A stretch of DNA of 64,000 nucleotides from Candidatus Phocaeicola excrementigallinarum (GCA_019120125.1 DWVR01000084.1:1-64000); one strand, 5' to 3'. Shown: positions 39,059 to 49,228, numbered from the stretch's first letter. Numbers and translations: made by a program. The notes: a model not told the origin generated them from the sequence alone.

Positions 39059-40249
39059 ATGGAAATTAAAGGAAAAGTTCATTATGTGGGTGTGAATGAC
39101 CGGACAAAAGCTTTGTTCGAGAATCTGTGGCCATTGCCTTACGGCGTGTCTTACAACTCATACCTGATTGCCGATGACGACATGGTGGCATTGGTCGATA
39201 CCGTAGACGTGGCTTTCTTTGAGGTATATCTGAAGAAGATCCGCAGTGTGATTGGTGACCGTAAGATTGATTATCTGATCATCAACCATATGGAGCCGGA
39301 CCATTCGGGTTCTATCGCGCTGATCAAGAAGTATTATCCTGATATCGTACTCGTGGGCAACAAAAAGACTTTCGATATGGTGGAAGGATTCTATGGCGTG
39401 ACTGGCGAGCGTTATGTAGTGGGCGAGGGAGATTTCCTGAAACTCGGGCACCATAACCTGCGCTTCTATCTAATTCCGATGGTGCATTGGCCTGAGACAA
39501 TGGTGACTTTCGACGAGACAGACGGCATCTTGTTCTCCGGTGATGCTTTCGGTTGTTTTGGAGCTCTTAACGGAGGATGTGTGGATAAGGATATCAACAC
39601 GGAAGTCTATTGGGGTGAGATGCGCCGCTATTATTCCAATATTGTCGGAAAGTTCGGGAATCCGGTGCAGAAAGCGCTTCAGAAATGTGGTGGCCTGCCG
39701 ATAAAGATGATTTGCTCGACTCACGGCCCGGTATGGGAGGAAAATGTCGCGAAAGTGGTGGACATGTATGACAGGATGAGCCGCTACGAGGCGGAGGAAG
39801 GTGTGGTGATCGCTTATGGAACCATGTATGGTAATACGGAAGAGTTGGCTGAAGCTGTTGCGGAAGAACTGAGCCGTCAGGGCATCAGGAACATTGTCCT
39901 TCATAATGTGTCGCATACACATCACTCCTATATTCTGGCCGATATCTTCAGATATAAAGGATTGATAGTAGGGTGCACCACTTATAACATGAATCTTTAT
40001 CCGGAAATGGAGGCACTGTTGACCAAGGTGGCCGGGCGTGAGATGAAGAACCGCGTGATCGGTTATTTCGGATCATATACGTGGGCGAGTGCCGCAGTGA
40101 AAAAACTCGCGGAGTTTGTGGAGAGACTGAAGCTTGAGGTGGTTGGCAATCCTGTGGAGATGAAACAGAGCATGAAGGCTGACAATTACACACAGGCGAG
40201 AGAACTGGCAAAAGCCATGGCTGACCGTCTGAAAGCTGACCGTAAGTGA
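39059..40249 (+). CDS. FprA-type flavodiiron protein (A-type flavoprotein)
   Basis: INHMEPDHSGSIALIKKYYPDIV; ICSTHGPVW; YGTMYGNTEELAEAVAEEL flavodoxin domain. Confidence 0.94.
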   Translation: MEIKGKVHYVGVNDRTKALFENLWPLPYGVSYNSYLIADDDMVALVDTVDVAFFEVYLKKIRSVIGDRKIDYLIINHMEPDHSGSIALIKKYYPDIVLVGNKKTFDMVEGFYGVTGERYVVGEGDFLKLGHHNLRFYLIPMVHWPETMVTFDETDGILFSGDAFGCFGALNGGCVDKDINTEVYWGEMRRYYSNIVGKFGNPVQKALQKCGGLPIKMICSTHGPVWEENVAKVVDMYDRMSRYEAEEGVVIAYGTMYGNTEELAEAVAEELSRQGIRNIVLHNVSHTHHSYILADIFRYKGLIVGCTTYNMNLYPEMEALLTKVAGREMKNRVIGYFGSYTWASAAVKKLAEFVERLKLEVVGNPVEMKQSMKADNYTQARELAKAMADRLKADRK

Positions 40250-40294
40250 CGGTGCGGAAAAGCCTTAAGATATATCCGGAATTCTTCGGATATG

Positions 40295-40330
40295 AAAAAG
40301 TCCCGATCGGAAATCCGACCGGGACTTTTT
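40295..40330. terminator. Bidirectional intrinsic terminator between fprA-type gene and rplI
   Basis: AAAAAGTCCCGaTCGGA-aa-TCCGAcCGGGACTTTTT. Confidence 0.93.
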
Positions 40331-40354
40331 ATCAAGTATTTACAGATAACAAAA

Positions 40355-40804
40355 TCAAGCTTCCTCTGCTACTACTTCAAACGGAATTTCTACAGATACT
40401 TCCTTGTGAAGTTTTACGGTTGCGGTATAATGGCCGACTTCTTTTACCTGATCTTTCACTACGATAATCTTACGGTCGATGTTATGACCCAGTTTCGCCA
40501 GTTCTTCAGCAATCTGAAGGTTGCCTACAGAACCGTAGATTGAACCTGTCGCGCTTACTTTAGTCGCGATTTTCAAAGATACGTCTTTCAAAGATTCAGC
40601 TACAGCCTCAGCTTCTTTCTTGATCTTTTCCAGTTTGTGGGCACGTTGTTTCAGTTCCTCAGCCAGCATCTTCTTTGCAGAGGGAGATGCGATGACTGCC
40701 TTTCCGGTCGGAATAAGATAGTTACGTCCATAGCCCGACTTTACGGTTACGATGTCATTCTTATAGCCCAAGTTGGCTATATCTTCTTTCAAAATCAGTT
40801 CCAT
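40355..40804 (-). CDS. rplI: 50S ribosomal protein L9
   Basis: MELILKEDIANLGYKNDIVTVKSGYGRNYLIPTGKAV. Confidence 0.97.
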   Translation of the reverse strand: MELILKEDIANLGYKNDIVTVKSGYGRNYLIPTGKAVIASPSAKKMLAEELKQRAHKLEKIKKEAEAVAESLKDVSLKIATKVSATGSIYGSVGNLQIAEELAKLGHNIDRKIIVVKDQVKEVGHYTATVKLHKEVSVEIPFEVVAEEA

Positions 40805-40821
40805 ACTTATTCCTCCTTTAA

Positions 40822-41091
40822 TTATTTCATCATATCAGTTACGAAAGGCAGCAATGCCAGGTGACGGGCTCTCTTGACAGCTTGCGCGATACGACGCTGG
40901 TATTTCAGTGAAGTACCGGTAATACGGCGCGGAAGAATCTTGCCCTGTTCGTTCAAGAATTTCTTCAGGAATTCAGGGTCTTTATAGTCGATATACTTGA
41001 TGCCACTCTTTTTGAAACGGCAGTATTTTTTCTTCTTGACGTCTACTGAGGGCGGAGTTAAATATCTGATTTCTGATTGTTGCTGTGCCAT
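40822..41091 (-). CDS. rpsR: 30S ribosomal protein S18
   Basis: [63 protein letters not shown]. Confidence 0.97.
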   Translation of the reverse strand: MAQQQSEIRYLTPPSVDVKKKKYCRFKKSGIKYIDYKDPEFLKKFLNEQGKILPRRITGTSLKYQRRIAQAVKRARHLALLPFVTDMMK

Positions 41092-41093
41092 GA

Positions 41094-41441
41094 TTAATTT
41101 TCCTCCTTTTTAGTTGATTTTAAACTTCTTCTTTTTGCGGCATATTCTGCGGCATACTTATCCATCTTGAATGTCAAGAAACGGATAACTCGTTCGTCAC
41201 GACGGAAATTGATTTCCAGTTTTTCGATTACAGACGGTTCAGCCTTGAACTCAATCAGCTGATAGAAACCTGTAGACTTCTTCTGAATCGGATAAGCCAG
41301 CTTCTTCAGACCCCAGTTTTCTTCATTGATGATCTCAGCGCCTTCCTGAGTCAGGATCGCCTTGAACTTTTCTACCGTTTCCTTCATCTGTACATCAGAT
41401 AAAACGGGAGTTAAAATGAAAACGGTTTCGTATTGATTCAT
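41094..41441 (-). CDS. rpsF: 30S ribosomal protein S6
   Basis: [51 protein letters not shown]. Confidence 0.97.
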   Translation of the reverse strand: MNQYETVFILTPVLSDVQMKETVEKFKAILTQEGAEIINEENWGLKKLAYPIQKKSTGFYQLIEFKAEPSVIEKLEINFRRDERVIRFLTFKMDKYAAEYAAKRRSLKSTKKEEN

Positions 41442-41488
41442 ACTCTTCGTTGATTAATTAATAAATAATAATATTTTAATTCGCGGCG

Positions 41489-41518
41489 CAAAGTTATGCT
41501 TTTTTCTTTGACTGGCAA
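41489..41518 (-). promoter_or_regulatory. rpsF operon promoter
   Basis: -7 TAACTTTG (CAAAGTTA 41489-41496) and -33 TTG (CAA 41516-41518), 19-bp spacer. Confidence 0.72.
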
Positions 41519-41567
41519 AATTATTGGCCGTTTTTTGGAATAAAGAATCTTAAAATAAGTGGGTTGC

Positions 41568-41599
41568 TTGGTTTTCAGCCGTAAAATGTCTTATCTTTG
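41568..41599 (+). promoter_or_regulatory. marR-type gene promoter
   Basis: -33 TTG 41568-41570, 21-bp spacer, -7 TATCTTTG 41592-41599. Confidence 0.7.
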
Positions 41600-41624
41600 T
41601 TAGGTTGTTTAAGCAATAATTCCA

Positions 41625-42071
41625 ATGATAGAACAGTTTGATTTTGACATACAGTTGATTTTTGCGATTCTCAACGGAAAGGTCTCAGCCGCCATCAACC
41701 GCAAGCTGATACGGAATTTCCGGTTGAACGGGCTGGATATTACTCCTGAGCAATGGACGGTCCTGCTGTATCTGTGGGAAAAGGATGGTGTGACACAGCA
41801 GGAGTTGTGTAATGCCACGTTTAAGGATAAGCCGAGCATGACGCGTCTGATTGACAATATGGAACGGCAACAGCTGGTGGTGCGCATGTCGGACAAGCGG
41901 GACCGTCGTATCAATAAGATTCATCTGACACCCATCGGGAAGAGTCTGGAAGAGAAGGCGCGTTTCATTGCCAACAAGACGCTGAAAGAGGCCTTGCATG
42001 GTCTGACATTAGAAGAACTGAGGATAAGTCAGGAGGTGTTGCGTAAGATATTCAATAACACGCGCTGTTGA
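41625..42071 (+). CDS. MarR family transcriptional regulator
   Basis: GLDITPEQWTVLLYLWEKDGVTQQELCNATFKDKPSMTRLIDNMERQQLVVRMSDKRDRR. Confidence 0.93.
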   Translation: MIEQFDFDIQLIFAILNGKVSAAINRKLIRNFRLNGLDITPEQWTVLLYLWEKDGVTQQELCNATFKDKPSMTRLIDNMERQQLVVRMSDKRDRRINKIHLTPIGKSLEEKARFIANKTLKEALHGLTLEELRISQEVLRKIFNNTRC

Positions 42072-42081
42072 ACAGGCGTGA

Positions 42082-42124
42082 AAAAAATGAGGGCGTATCA
42101 ATAATGGCACGCCCTCGTTTTTTT
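42082..42124 (+). terminator. Intrinsic terminator of the MarR gene
   Basis: GAGGGCGT...ACGCCCTC stem followed by T7. Confidence 0.88.
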
Positions 42125-42143
42125 ATATGGTCTTAATCTTTGG

Positions 42144-42842
42144 TCAATCGTTGTCGGGAGTGATGAGCTTGTATCCTTTCCCGTGGATATTGATGATTTC
42201 GATGGAGTCATCCTCTTTCAGGTGCTTGCGGAGTTTTGTGATATAGACATCCATGCTTCGTGCGTTGAAGTAGTTGTCGTCAATCCAGATGGTCTTCAGG
42301 GCGAAGTCCCGCTGAAGGATTTCGTTGGCGTGGGCGCAGAGCAACCCCAGCAGCTCGGATTCCTTGGTGGTCAGCTTGGTTTGTTTGTCACCGATAGAAA
42401 GGATCTGTTTCTGAGTGTCGAAGGTAAAGCGTCCGATCTTGTACACGTTGCATTCCTTGTTGCGTTTTCCGCGCACACGACGCAGGATGGCCTCGATGCG
42501 GAAAGTGAGCTCCTCCATGCTGAACGGTTTGGTGATGTAGTCGTCCGCTCCGATCTTGAATCCTTCCAGAATGTCTTCCTTCAGTGTCTTGGCTGTCAGG
42601 AAAATGATGGGGATTTCCGCGTTCGCCTGCCGGATTTCCTGTGCCAGTGTGAAACCGTCTTTTTTGGGCATCATCACATCTGTAACCACGAGGTCGTATT
42701 TGTTTTTCAGGAAAGCCTTGAAGCCGGCTTCTCCGTCGGGGAAAAGGTCGGCTGAGTAACCTTTCGCCTGCAGGTATTCTCTTAACAGCATGCCAAGATT
42801 CTCGTCATCTTCGCACAATAGGATGCGTAATTTTTCGTCCAT
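42144..42842 (-). CDS. rprY: Response regulator (OmpR/RprY family)
   Basis: MDEKLRILLCEDDENLGMLLREYLQAKGYSADLFPDGEAG; OmpR-type winged helix; start trimmed. Confidence 0.92.
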   Translation of the reverse strand: MDEKLRILLCEDDENLGMLLREYLQAKGYSADLFPDGEAGFKAFLKNKYDLVVTDVMMPKKDGFTLAQEIRQANAEIPIIFLTAKTLKEDILEGFKIGADDYITKPFSMEELTFRIEAILRRVRGKRNKECNVYKIGRFTFDTQKQILSIGDKQTKLTTKESELLGLLCAHANEILQRDFALKTIWIDDNYFNARSMDVYITKLRKHLKEDDSIEIINIHGKGYKLITPDND

Positions 42843-42843
42843 G

Positions 42844-44397
42844 TTATTCGTCTTTAAATAATGGTAATACAATAATAAACTTAGTTCCCACATTCAGCTC
42901 ACTTTCGGCACGTATCGTACCTTTGTGGTCTGATATGATCTTTTTCACATAGGCCAGTCCAAGACCGAACCCTTTCACGTTGTGCAGGTTTCCGGTATGG
43001 ACCCGATAGAACTTCTCAAATATCTTCTTCAGATCCTCTTTCTTGATTCCGATGCCGTTGTCCTCAATCGATATGCACAGTTTGCCGGACTCATTCCAAG
43101 TCTTTATCTTCAGCGCGATGTCCACATCGGGGCGCTTGTATTTCACCGCATTGTCAAGCAGGTTGAATATCACGTTCGTGAAGTGCATCTCGTCCACGAA
43201 GATGACCGGGTCTTCCGCATTCAGTTCCGCGGACAGTGTCCCTCCGCTGCTTTCCACTTTCAGCCGGAAAGTGTTGACTACACCGTTGATCACTTCGTTG
43301 GCGTCAATCTCTTTTTTCTTCAATGTCGCGGTCTGCCGTTCGAACATAGACATCTGGAGCACTTTCTCCACCTGGAAGCGCAGGCGTTTGGTCTCGTCGT
43401 TGATGATGCCTGAGATGTGCTTGAACATCACGGGAGACTTCCCTACTGCCGGGTCGTTCAGCATCTGGGCGGCCAGCGAGATGGTGGAGATCGGAGTCTT
43501 GAACTCGTGCGTCATGTTGTTGATGAAGTCATTCTTTATCTCGGTCAGCCGTTTCTGGCGGAAGATGATGTAGATGGTGAATATGAACGTAATCAACAAT
43601 ACCAGCGTGAAGATGAGTGAAGGTATCATGAAGCGTACCGAGCTGAAGATATAGTCGTCCAAGGTGGGGAAGAATATGTTGACGAATCCCATTTTGGCGG
43701 GAGGGTCGTTCTCGAAAAGCAGGCGTGAGTATACCTTTTCTCCGTCGTAGGCATAGTCCGAGCAGCGGTACACTTCCTTGCCGTCACGGTCGGTCACCGT
43801 GAAGTGATAAGGGATGTCGATTCCGTTGTTGAACAGTTCCGATTTCAGGAAATGGTCGAGCTGCTTGAAGTTGATGCGTTCTTTCAGCGGCTTGTCGCTT
43901 GCGGTGTACAGTATGTTATAGACCACTTCATCGAGCAGGGCGCGTTGGTAAATGTATCGTTCCTTTACCACTTCCTGCAAGGCTCTTGATGTCTGGGGAA
44001 TGGTCTTTCCTGTGGAGATGATCACCTTGGGCACGTTGGCCGGTCGGCTGGTGATTGTCTTCAGCTCAAACGTCGAGTAGGTGGAACCGTCGGGAGCCGT
44101 TATCGTATATTGATGATGCTCCACTACGTTTTCTCCTGTATTGCTGCTCTGTTGCTGGAAATTTCTCGACAGGAGTGCCGTGCGTTCTTGTGCCGCCACA
44201 TCCTTTTCCAGATATTTCTTCGTCTCGACCAGTTCCAGATTGTGTACGGCTTTGCCGAGGCTGCGGTTCACGTTTTCTTCAAACTGTCCCCGGCGCATCT
44301 TGACCATCTCTTCTATGTAGCTCACCTGCAGATAAAGCAAGCTCAGGAAAGAAAGTCCCATCACAATTCCCAATATCCAAATAGTTGACTTTTTCAT
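42844..44397 (-). CDS. rprX: Sensor histidine kinase (RprX-like)
   Basis: INNMTHEFKTPISTISLAAQML H-box; HATPase_c motifs; adjacent to rprY; start trimmed. Confidence 0.92.
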   Translation of the reverse strand: MKKSTIWILGIVMGLSFLSLLYLQVSYIEEMVKMRRGQFEENVNRSLGKAVHNLELVETKKYLEKDVAAQERTALLSRNFQQQSSNTGENVVEHHQYTITAPDGSTYSTFELKTITSRPANVPKVIISTGKTIPQTSRALQEVVKERYIYQRALLDEVVYNILYTASDKPLKERINFKQLDHFLKSELFNNGIDIPYHFTVTDRDGKEVYRCSDYAYDGEKVYSRLLFENDPPAKMGFVNIFFPTLDDYIFSSVRFMIPSLIFTLVLLITFIFTIYIIFRQKRLTEIKNDFINNMTHEFKTPISTISLAAQMLNDPAVGKSPVMFKHISGIINDETKRLRFQVEKVLQMSMFERQTATLKKKEIDANEVINGVVNTFRLKVESSGGTLSAELNAEDPVIFVDEMHFTNVIFNLLDNAVKYKRPDVDIALKIKTWNESGKLCISIEDNGIGIKKEDLKKIFEKFYRVHTGNLHNVKGFGLGLAYVKKIISDHKGTIRAESELNVGTKFIIVLPLFKDE

Positions 44398-44603
44398 ATC
44401 GGCAAAATTAGCAGCCAAACTTATATCTGCTACCGGGGTTAACATGTTTTAAACCGTGGTTTTTCTTATATTAACCGAATGTTACGTTTTGCTTCACGGA
44501 ACATTCACTAAAGGCGGCATTGCAAGATTTCCAATGCAAAAATAATGAAATTTTAAACTAACAACAAATAAAGCAAGCTAAATGTTTAAGGGTCGTTAAA
44601 TAA

Positions 44604-44637
44604 AAAAAGGCCGGTTTTTAAGAAACGCGGCCTTTTT
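44604..44637 (-). terminator. Intrinsic terminator of the EF-G-like gene
   Basis: AAAAAGGCCG...CGGCCTTTTT with T7 on minus strand. Confidence 0.9.
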
Positions 44638-44661
44638 ATGGTCAAAAAACGGTGGTTTGAA

Positions 44662-46821
44662 TCAGATATCGTCCTTTTCCTGTTCTTCGAACTCTTTCAT
44701 CAGCTTGTTCTGTACGTCGGTCGGTACGAGCTCGTAGCTTGCGAATTTCATGATGAACGAGGCGCGGCCTCCTGTGAGCGAGCTTAATGCGGTGGAATAG
44801 TTCGACATTTCTTTCAGGGGAACTTTCGCCATCAGCTTCTCGTAGCCTTTTTCACTGCTCATGCCGATGATCATTCCCCGGCGGCCCTGCATGTCGCTCA
44901 TGATGTCTCCCAGCTTGTCGCTCGGCACGAATACCTCTACGTCGTAGATGGGCTCAAGAATTTTCGGACCCGCGTTCTTGAAGGCATCGCTGAATGCGTG
45001 GCGGCCTGCCAGCATGAAGGAGATTTCGTTTGAGTCTACCGGGTGCATCTTTCCGTCGTATACGATGACGCGTACGTCGCGGGCATACGAGCCGGTCAGC
45101 GGACCTTGTTCCATGCGGCTCATGATGCCTTTCAGGATGGCAGGCATGAAGCGTGCGTCGATGGCGCCGCCTACCACACTGTTGACGAACACCAGCTTTC
45201 CGCCCCATTCCAAGTCGATAGTCTCCGTGCCTTTCACGGTTGTCTTGAATTCCTGTCCGTTGAACTTGTATGTGTCGGGAGCGGGCATGCCTTCGTAGTA
45301 TGGTTCCACAATCAGATGTACCTCACCGAACTGGCCGGCTCCGCCCGACTGCTTCTTGTGGCGGTAGTCTGCGCGTGCTGCCTTGGTGATGGTCTCGCGA
45401 TACGGAATCTTCGGTTCCATGAACTGAACCTGAAGTTTCTCGTTGTTCTCCAGACGCCATTTCAACGTACGCAGGTGGAATTCTCCCTGTCCGTGTACGA
45501 GAATCTGTTTCAGTTCCTTCGACTGCTCGATGACCCATGTCGGGTCTTCCTCACGCATGCGGTGGAGTGCGGACATCATCTTTTCCGTGTCGGCCTCGTT
45601 GGCGGGCTTGATGGCACGTGTGTATTTCGGGTTCGGATATTTGATGAAGTTGAAACGGTTCTCGCAATCCTTTCCGTTCAATGTGTTTCCTGTCTTCACG
45701 TCCTTCAGCTTTACGGTACAGCCGATATCTCCCGCACGCAGTTCCTCTACTTTCTCGCGGTTGGCTCCGGCGCACACGAACAGCTGGGCCATGCGTTCCT
45801 TAGAGCCTCTGTCGGCGTTGGTCAGGTCGTCACCTTCGTGAACCACGCCGCTCATTACCTTAAAGTATTGTACGTCGCCGATATGCGGTTCTACCGCCGT
45901 CTTGAAGAAGTACAGGGAGGTAGGACCGTCCGGGGATGGTGGAACGGCCACGCCGCGAGTGTTGTGTACCGGAGGCATCTCATCGACAAACGGAACGACG
46001 TTGCCGAGGAATTCCATCAGACGGCGTACGCCCATGTCTTTTCCGGCGCATACGCAGAACACGGGGAACATGCCTCGCGAGGCCAGTCCCTTGCGGATTC
46101 CTTCGCGCATCTCGTCCTCTGTCAGTGATTCCGATTCGAAAAACTTCTCCATCAGCGTCTCGTCGTGTTCCGCAGCGGCTTCCACCAGTGCCTTGTGCAG
46201 TTCCTGAGCTTTCTCCATTTCTTCTGCCGGAATGTCCTCGATGACCGGAGCTCCTCCTTCGGGTCCCCACGAGTATTTTTTCATTAAAAGTACATCAATC
46301 AACGAATTGAAGTCCGGTCCCGGGTTAAGCGGATACTGGACCGGAACGACTTTAGAACCGTAATTCTCTTTCAGCTGCTCGAGGATATGGTCGAAGTCAC
46401 ATTTCTCATTGTCCAGTTGGTTGACAAGGAAAATCACCGGTTTTCCCAGCTTTTCCGTGTAGCGGAAATGGTTCTGTGTGCCTACTTCAGGGCCGTACTG
46501 GCCGTTGAGCAGCAGGATGGTAGTGTCGGTTACGTTCAGTGCGGTGATGGCGGCGCCCACAAAGTCGTCGCTTCCCGGGCAGTCGATGATGTTCAGTTTC
46601 TTGCCGTTCCATTCCACATGGTATACGGTGGAGAATACTGAATATCCGTATTCCTGTTCTACGGGGAAATAGTCGCTGACCGTGTTCTTGGCAGTGATTC
46701 TGCCGCGGCGTTTTATAATGCCACTCTCATAAAGCAACGCTTCAGTGAGAGTGGTCTTTCCTGCACCGTCATTGCCCAGCAAGGCAATGTTCTTGATTTC
46801 GTGTGTTTGATATACTTTCAT
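44662..46821 (-). CDS. Elongation factor G-like protein (EF-G2 type paralogue)
   Basis: 719 aa, EF-G architecture; G1 GNDGAGKTTL, G3 DCPGSDDF, G4 NQLD. Confidence 0.93.
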   Translation of the reverse strand: MKVYQTHEIKNIALLGNDGAGKTTLTEALLYESGIIKRRGRITAKNTVSDYFPVEQEYGYSVFSTVYHVEWNGKKLNIIDCPGSDDFVGAAITALNVTDTTILLLNGQYGPEVGTQNHFRYTEKLGKPVIFLVNQLDNEKCDFDHILEQLKENYGSKVVPVQYPLNPGPDFNSLIDVLLMKKYSWGPEGGAPVIEDIPAEEMEKAQELHKALVEAAAEHDETLMEKFFESESLTEDEMREGIRKGLASRGMFPVFCVCAGKDMGVRRLMEFLGNVVPFVDEMPPVHNTRGVAVPPSPDGPTSLYFFKTAVEPHIGDVQYFKVMSGVVHEGDDLTNADRGSKERMAQLFVCAGANREKVEELRAGDIGCTVKLKDVKTGNTLNGKDCENRFNFIKYPNPKYTRAIKPANEADTEKMMSALHRMREEDPTWVIEQSKELKQILVHGQGEFHLRTLKWRLENNEKLQVQFMEPKIPYRETITKAARADYRHKKQSGGAGQFGEVHLIVEPYYEGMPAPDTYKFNGQEFKTTVKGTETIDLEWGGKLVFVNSVVGGAIDARFMPAILKGIMSRMEQGPLTGSYARDVRVIVYDGKMHPVDSNEISFMLAGRHAFSDAFKNAGPKILEPIYDVEVFVPSDKLGDIMSDMQGRRGMIIGMSSEKGYEKLMAKVPLKEMSNYSTALSSLTGGRASFIMKFASYELVPTDVQNKLMKEFEEQEKDDI

Positions 46822-47195
46822 GGTCTTTCAAGATTGAGTTAATGAAACAAAGGATATGATTTTCATATCTCTTTTTAAAACGACCCGCAAATTAGAGATT
46901 ATAATCGGAAAAAGCAACAAAACGGTTCGTGTTACTAAACTATGTTTTCGGACATAAAAAATTTTGTGGGACGTCAGGTATGAGAGGCGGAGGATGTGGA
47001 AATTCAGAATGTCGTTGTTTTTGTGATATTCCATGCAATATGATGCTATATTCAGTGTTTTTCTTACCGACTTCTGTGTGTGTCTGCTTCAATTAGAGAC
47101 GTATTCTTAATAAATCTAAAATATGACCCCCATTCAGAAGGCTTGTGGACGGGGTCGGGGATGAGACAGACCTTGAAAAAAACGGATGATTTATG

Positions 47196-47283
47196 CCGGA
47201 AAATGCCCTGACATTTGCCGGAAAACGCCGGGATATTTTATGATAAACGCCGAAGTGTTTCGGATTGAATGCTTCGGCGTTTG
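47196..47283. repeat. 4 x 22-bp degenerate palindromic unit array (locus D)
   Basis: CCGGAAAATGCCCTGACATTTG / CCGGAAAACGCCGGGATATTTT / ATGATAAACGCCGAAGTGTTTC / GGATTGAATGCTTCGGCGTTTG. Confidence 0.87.
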
Positions 47284-47709
47284 TTTTCGGGCATGATTTC
47301 GTGGTGTTTTTTCTCTGGTTTGTCTTTCCGAATGGTGTTTTTGTAAGTATCGGAAGGATATGTTATGGTGTATTTTGTGATTAAAATATCGTTTTTTTTT
47401 TGTTGAATTACTAGATGCGAATGTGGATAATACAGGATTATGCTGTCTTTCTGGAAATCGGTGATGTGTTGTGGGTGGCTTTTTTCCGGACCGTCCGTGT
47501 CTTGGTCGTGGATAAGCGAGTCTCAGCGCTCCGGATTGTCTTTTTGTCACTTTGTCCGTCCGGGTTTTTCTGTTTCCGGGCACGTGCTCATTCTTAAAAA
47601 ATGAAAAAGTATGGGTATCTTTAAAAACAATCATTAAATTTGTGAGATAGTGCCTTCGCTAAGGGCGGCGGCGTGAGGGAAAGAATATTCATTCATTAAA
47701 TATTATAAT

Positions 47710-48954
47710 ATGTTCAAGAACGTTTTAGCAAAAGGTTTGGTCTGCCTTTCCGTGGTCGGATTGGCGGCGTGTGGTCCGAAAGAATATCCGGCTATGGGGG
47801 ATACGGACCTGAAAGTGTTTGACAATGAGATGGTCTGCTTCAATCCCGATTCTTTGGGTAACTTTACCGAGGCGAACGCTGACAGCATTATCCGTCTGGT
47901 GAACGGACGTATCATCCTGAAGAAGATCACCTTGCCCGACTACAAGCGCAATGTCACGGTGTCGGTGGACGTGGAGCTGGCTTCCAACGGTGACCGTTGG
48001 GACAAGTCCGGCTCGCTCTTCGTGCTTCCGAAGCAGTCGGTCATCAATCTGATGAACATCGCCAAGGGTGAGAAGCAGTTCCCGGCGGTGGACAGCACGA
48101 AACTGGAGAAGCTGATCGGTGTGGTTCCCGGTGAGGACTATCTGCCTACGGTAGAGCTGATGCGTTTCATGACCCCGTTCGGTGTCGGTTTCTACAGTGA
48201 GCCTGAGGATGATCTGACGGGACATCGTCGTCCGGTGTACATTCCGAAATGGGAAAAGTCTGTGAAGTGGGCTCAGGACATTACCCAGCTTTATCCGCTT
48301 CTGGCCGGTGAGGCTTATGTGGGCGTGTTCATCGACACATGGAACAAGGACGGTTACCGCATCAGCGTGGACCTGAAGGTGAAGGAAAGCAAGCTGGCCA
48401 ACGATGTGATGCCCCAGCGTGAGGTGGTACCCTTGCTGAACACCGTATATTATATCGGACAGTCTTATCCCGACATCTTTGCGCGCAAGCCGATAGAAAT
48501 CAGTTTCAACCTGCCGGAAGAGGCGCATAATGCCCAGCTGAACTACATTGTGACCGGTCACGGAGGCCATAGCGGAGGTGATGAGTTCGTTGAAAAGCAG
48601 AACATTGTCTCTGTCGACGGCAAGGCTGTGCTCGATTTCATTCCGTGGCGTGACGATTGCGCTTCGTTCCGCCGTTTCAATCCGGCCACGGGTGTATGGC
48701 TCATCAAGCGTCTGGCCGCTTACATCAGTGATACCGGTTATGCGGAAAAGACGGTGGAAGAGCCGTTGGCTTCGTCCGACCTTTCACGTTCCAACTGGTG
48801 CCCGGGAAGTGACGTGGCTCCTGAGACTGCTGACCTGGGAACGCTGGCTGCCGGCGAGCATACGTTTAAAGTGGATATTCCGAAGGCACAGCCTGCCGTG
48901 GGTGAGGAAATGAACCACTGGCTGGTTTCCGCTTATCTGGTTTATGAGAAATAA
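47710..48954 (+). CDS. PNGase F-like (peptide-N-glycosidase F family) lipoprotein
   Basis: LAACGPKEY lipobox; [26 protein letters not shown]...[19 protein letters not shown]...[12 protein letters not shown] resembles PNGase F. Confidence 0.72.
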   Translation: MFKNVLAKGLVCLSVVGLAACGPKEYPAMGDTDLKVFDNEMVCFNPDSLGNFTEANADSIIRLVNGRIILKKITLPDYKRNVTVSVDVELASNGDRWDKSGSLFVLPKQSVINLMNIAKGEKQFPAVDSTKLEKLIGVVPGEDYLPTVELMRFMTPFGVGFYSEPEDDLTGHRRPVYIPKWEKSVKWAQDITQLYPLLAGEAYVGVFIDTWNKDGYRISVDLKVKESKLANDVMPQREVVPLLNTVYYIGQSYPDIFARKPIEISFNLPEEAHNAQLNYIVTGHGGHSGGDEFVEKQNIVSVDGKAVLDFIPWRDDCASFRRFNPATGVWLIKRLAAYISDTGYAEKTVEEPLASSDLSRSNWCPGSDVAPETADLGTLAAGEHTFKVDIPKAQPAVGEEMNHWLVSAYLVYEK

Positions 48955-48984
48955 AAGGCTCTGGCATTGAGTCTGTGAGGGGCT

Positions 48985-49027
48985 GCCCCAGAATGGAAGT
49001 CGGTTTTCATTCTGGGGCGGTTTCTTT
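48985..49027 (+). terminator. Intrinsic terminator of the PNGase F-like gene
   Basis: GCCCCAGAATG...CATTCTGGGGC stem followed by a T-rich tract. Confidence 0.88.
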
Positions 49028-49228
49028 TTCCGTCCGTCCGCTCTCTTCCGTTAGCCTGACGGATAACATGGCGATAACATAGAAGGGGGCTGTCTTTGTC
49101 ACATCAGACAGGAAAGAAAATGTGTGACAATTATAAAATGGAATGGATCAAGGATTCCAGTCAGGGCATTTGTCCGGCCCGGAAATTATGGCTAACTTTA
49201 TCGGCCGGAAACGATAAGTGAAATAGCC

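Noticed and set aside
45043-46128. 361-aa ORF on + strand
   Set aside because: Antisense to the EF-G-like gene; no domain or signal sequence.
10463-47283. CRISPR array interpretation of the 22-bp repeat clusters
   Set aside because: Units are contiguous without unique spacers, only four per locus, and no cas genes are present.
47191-47634. 147-aa ORF on - strand upstream of the EF-G-like gene
   Set aside because: Contains array D and low-complexity basic sequence; no promoter or domain support.
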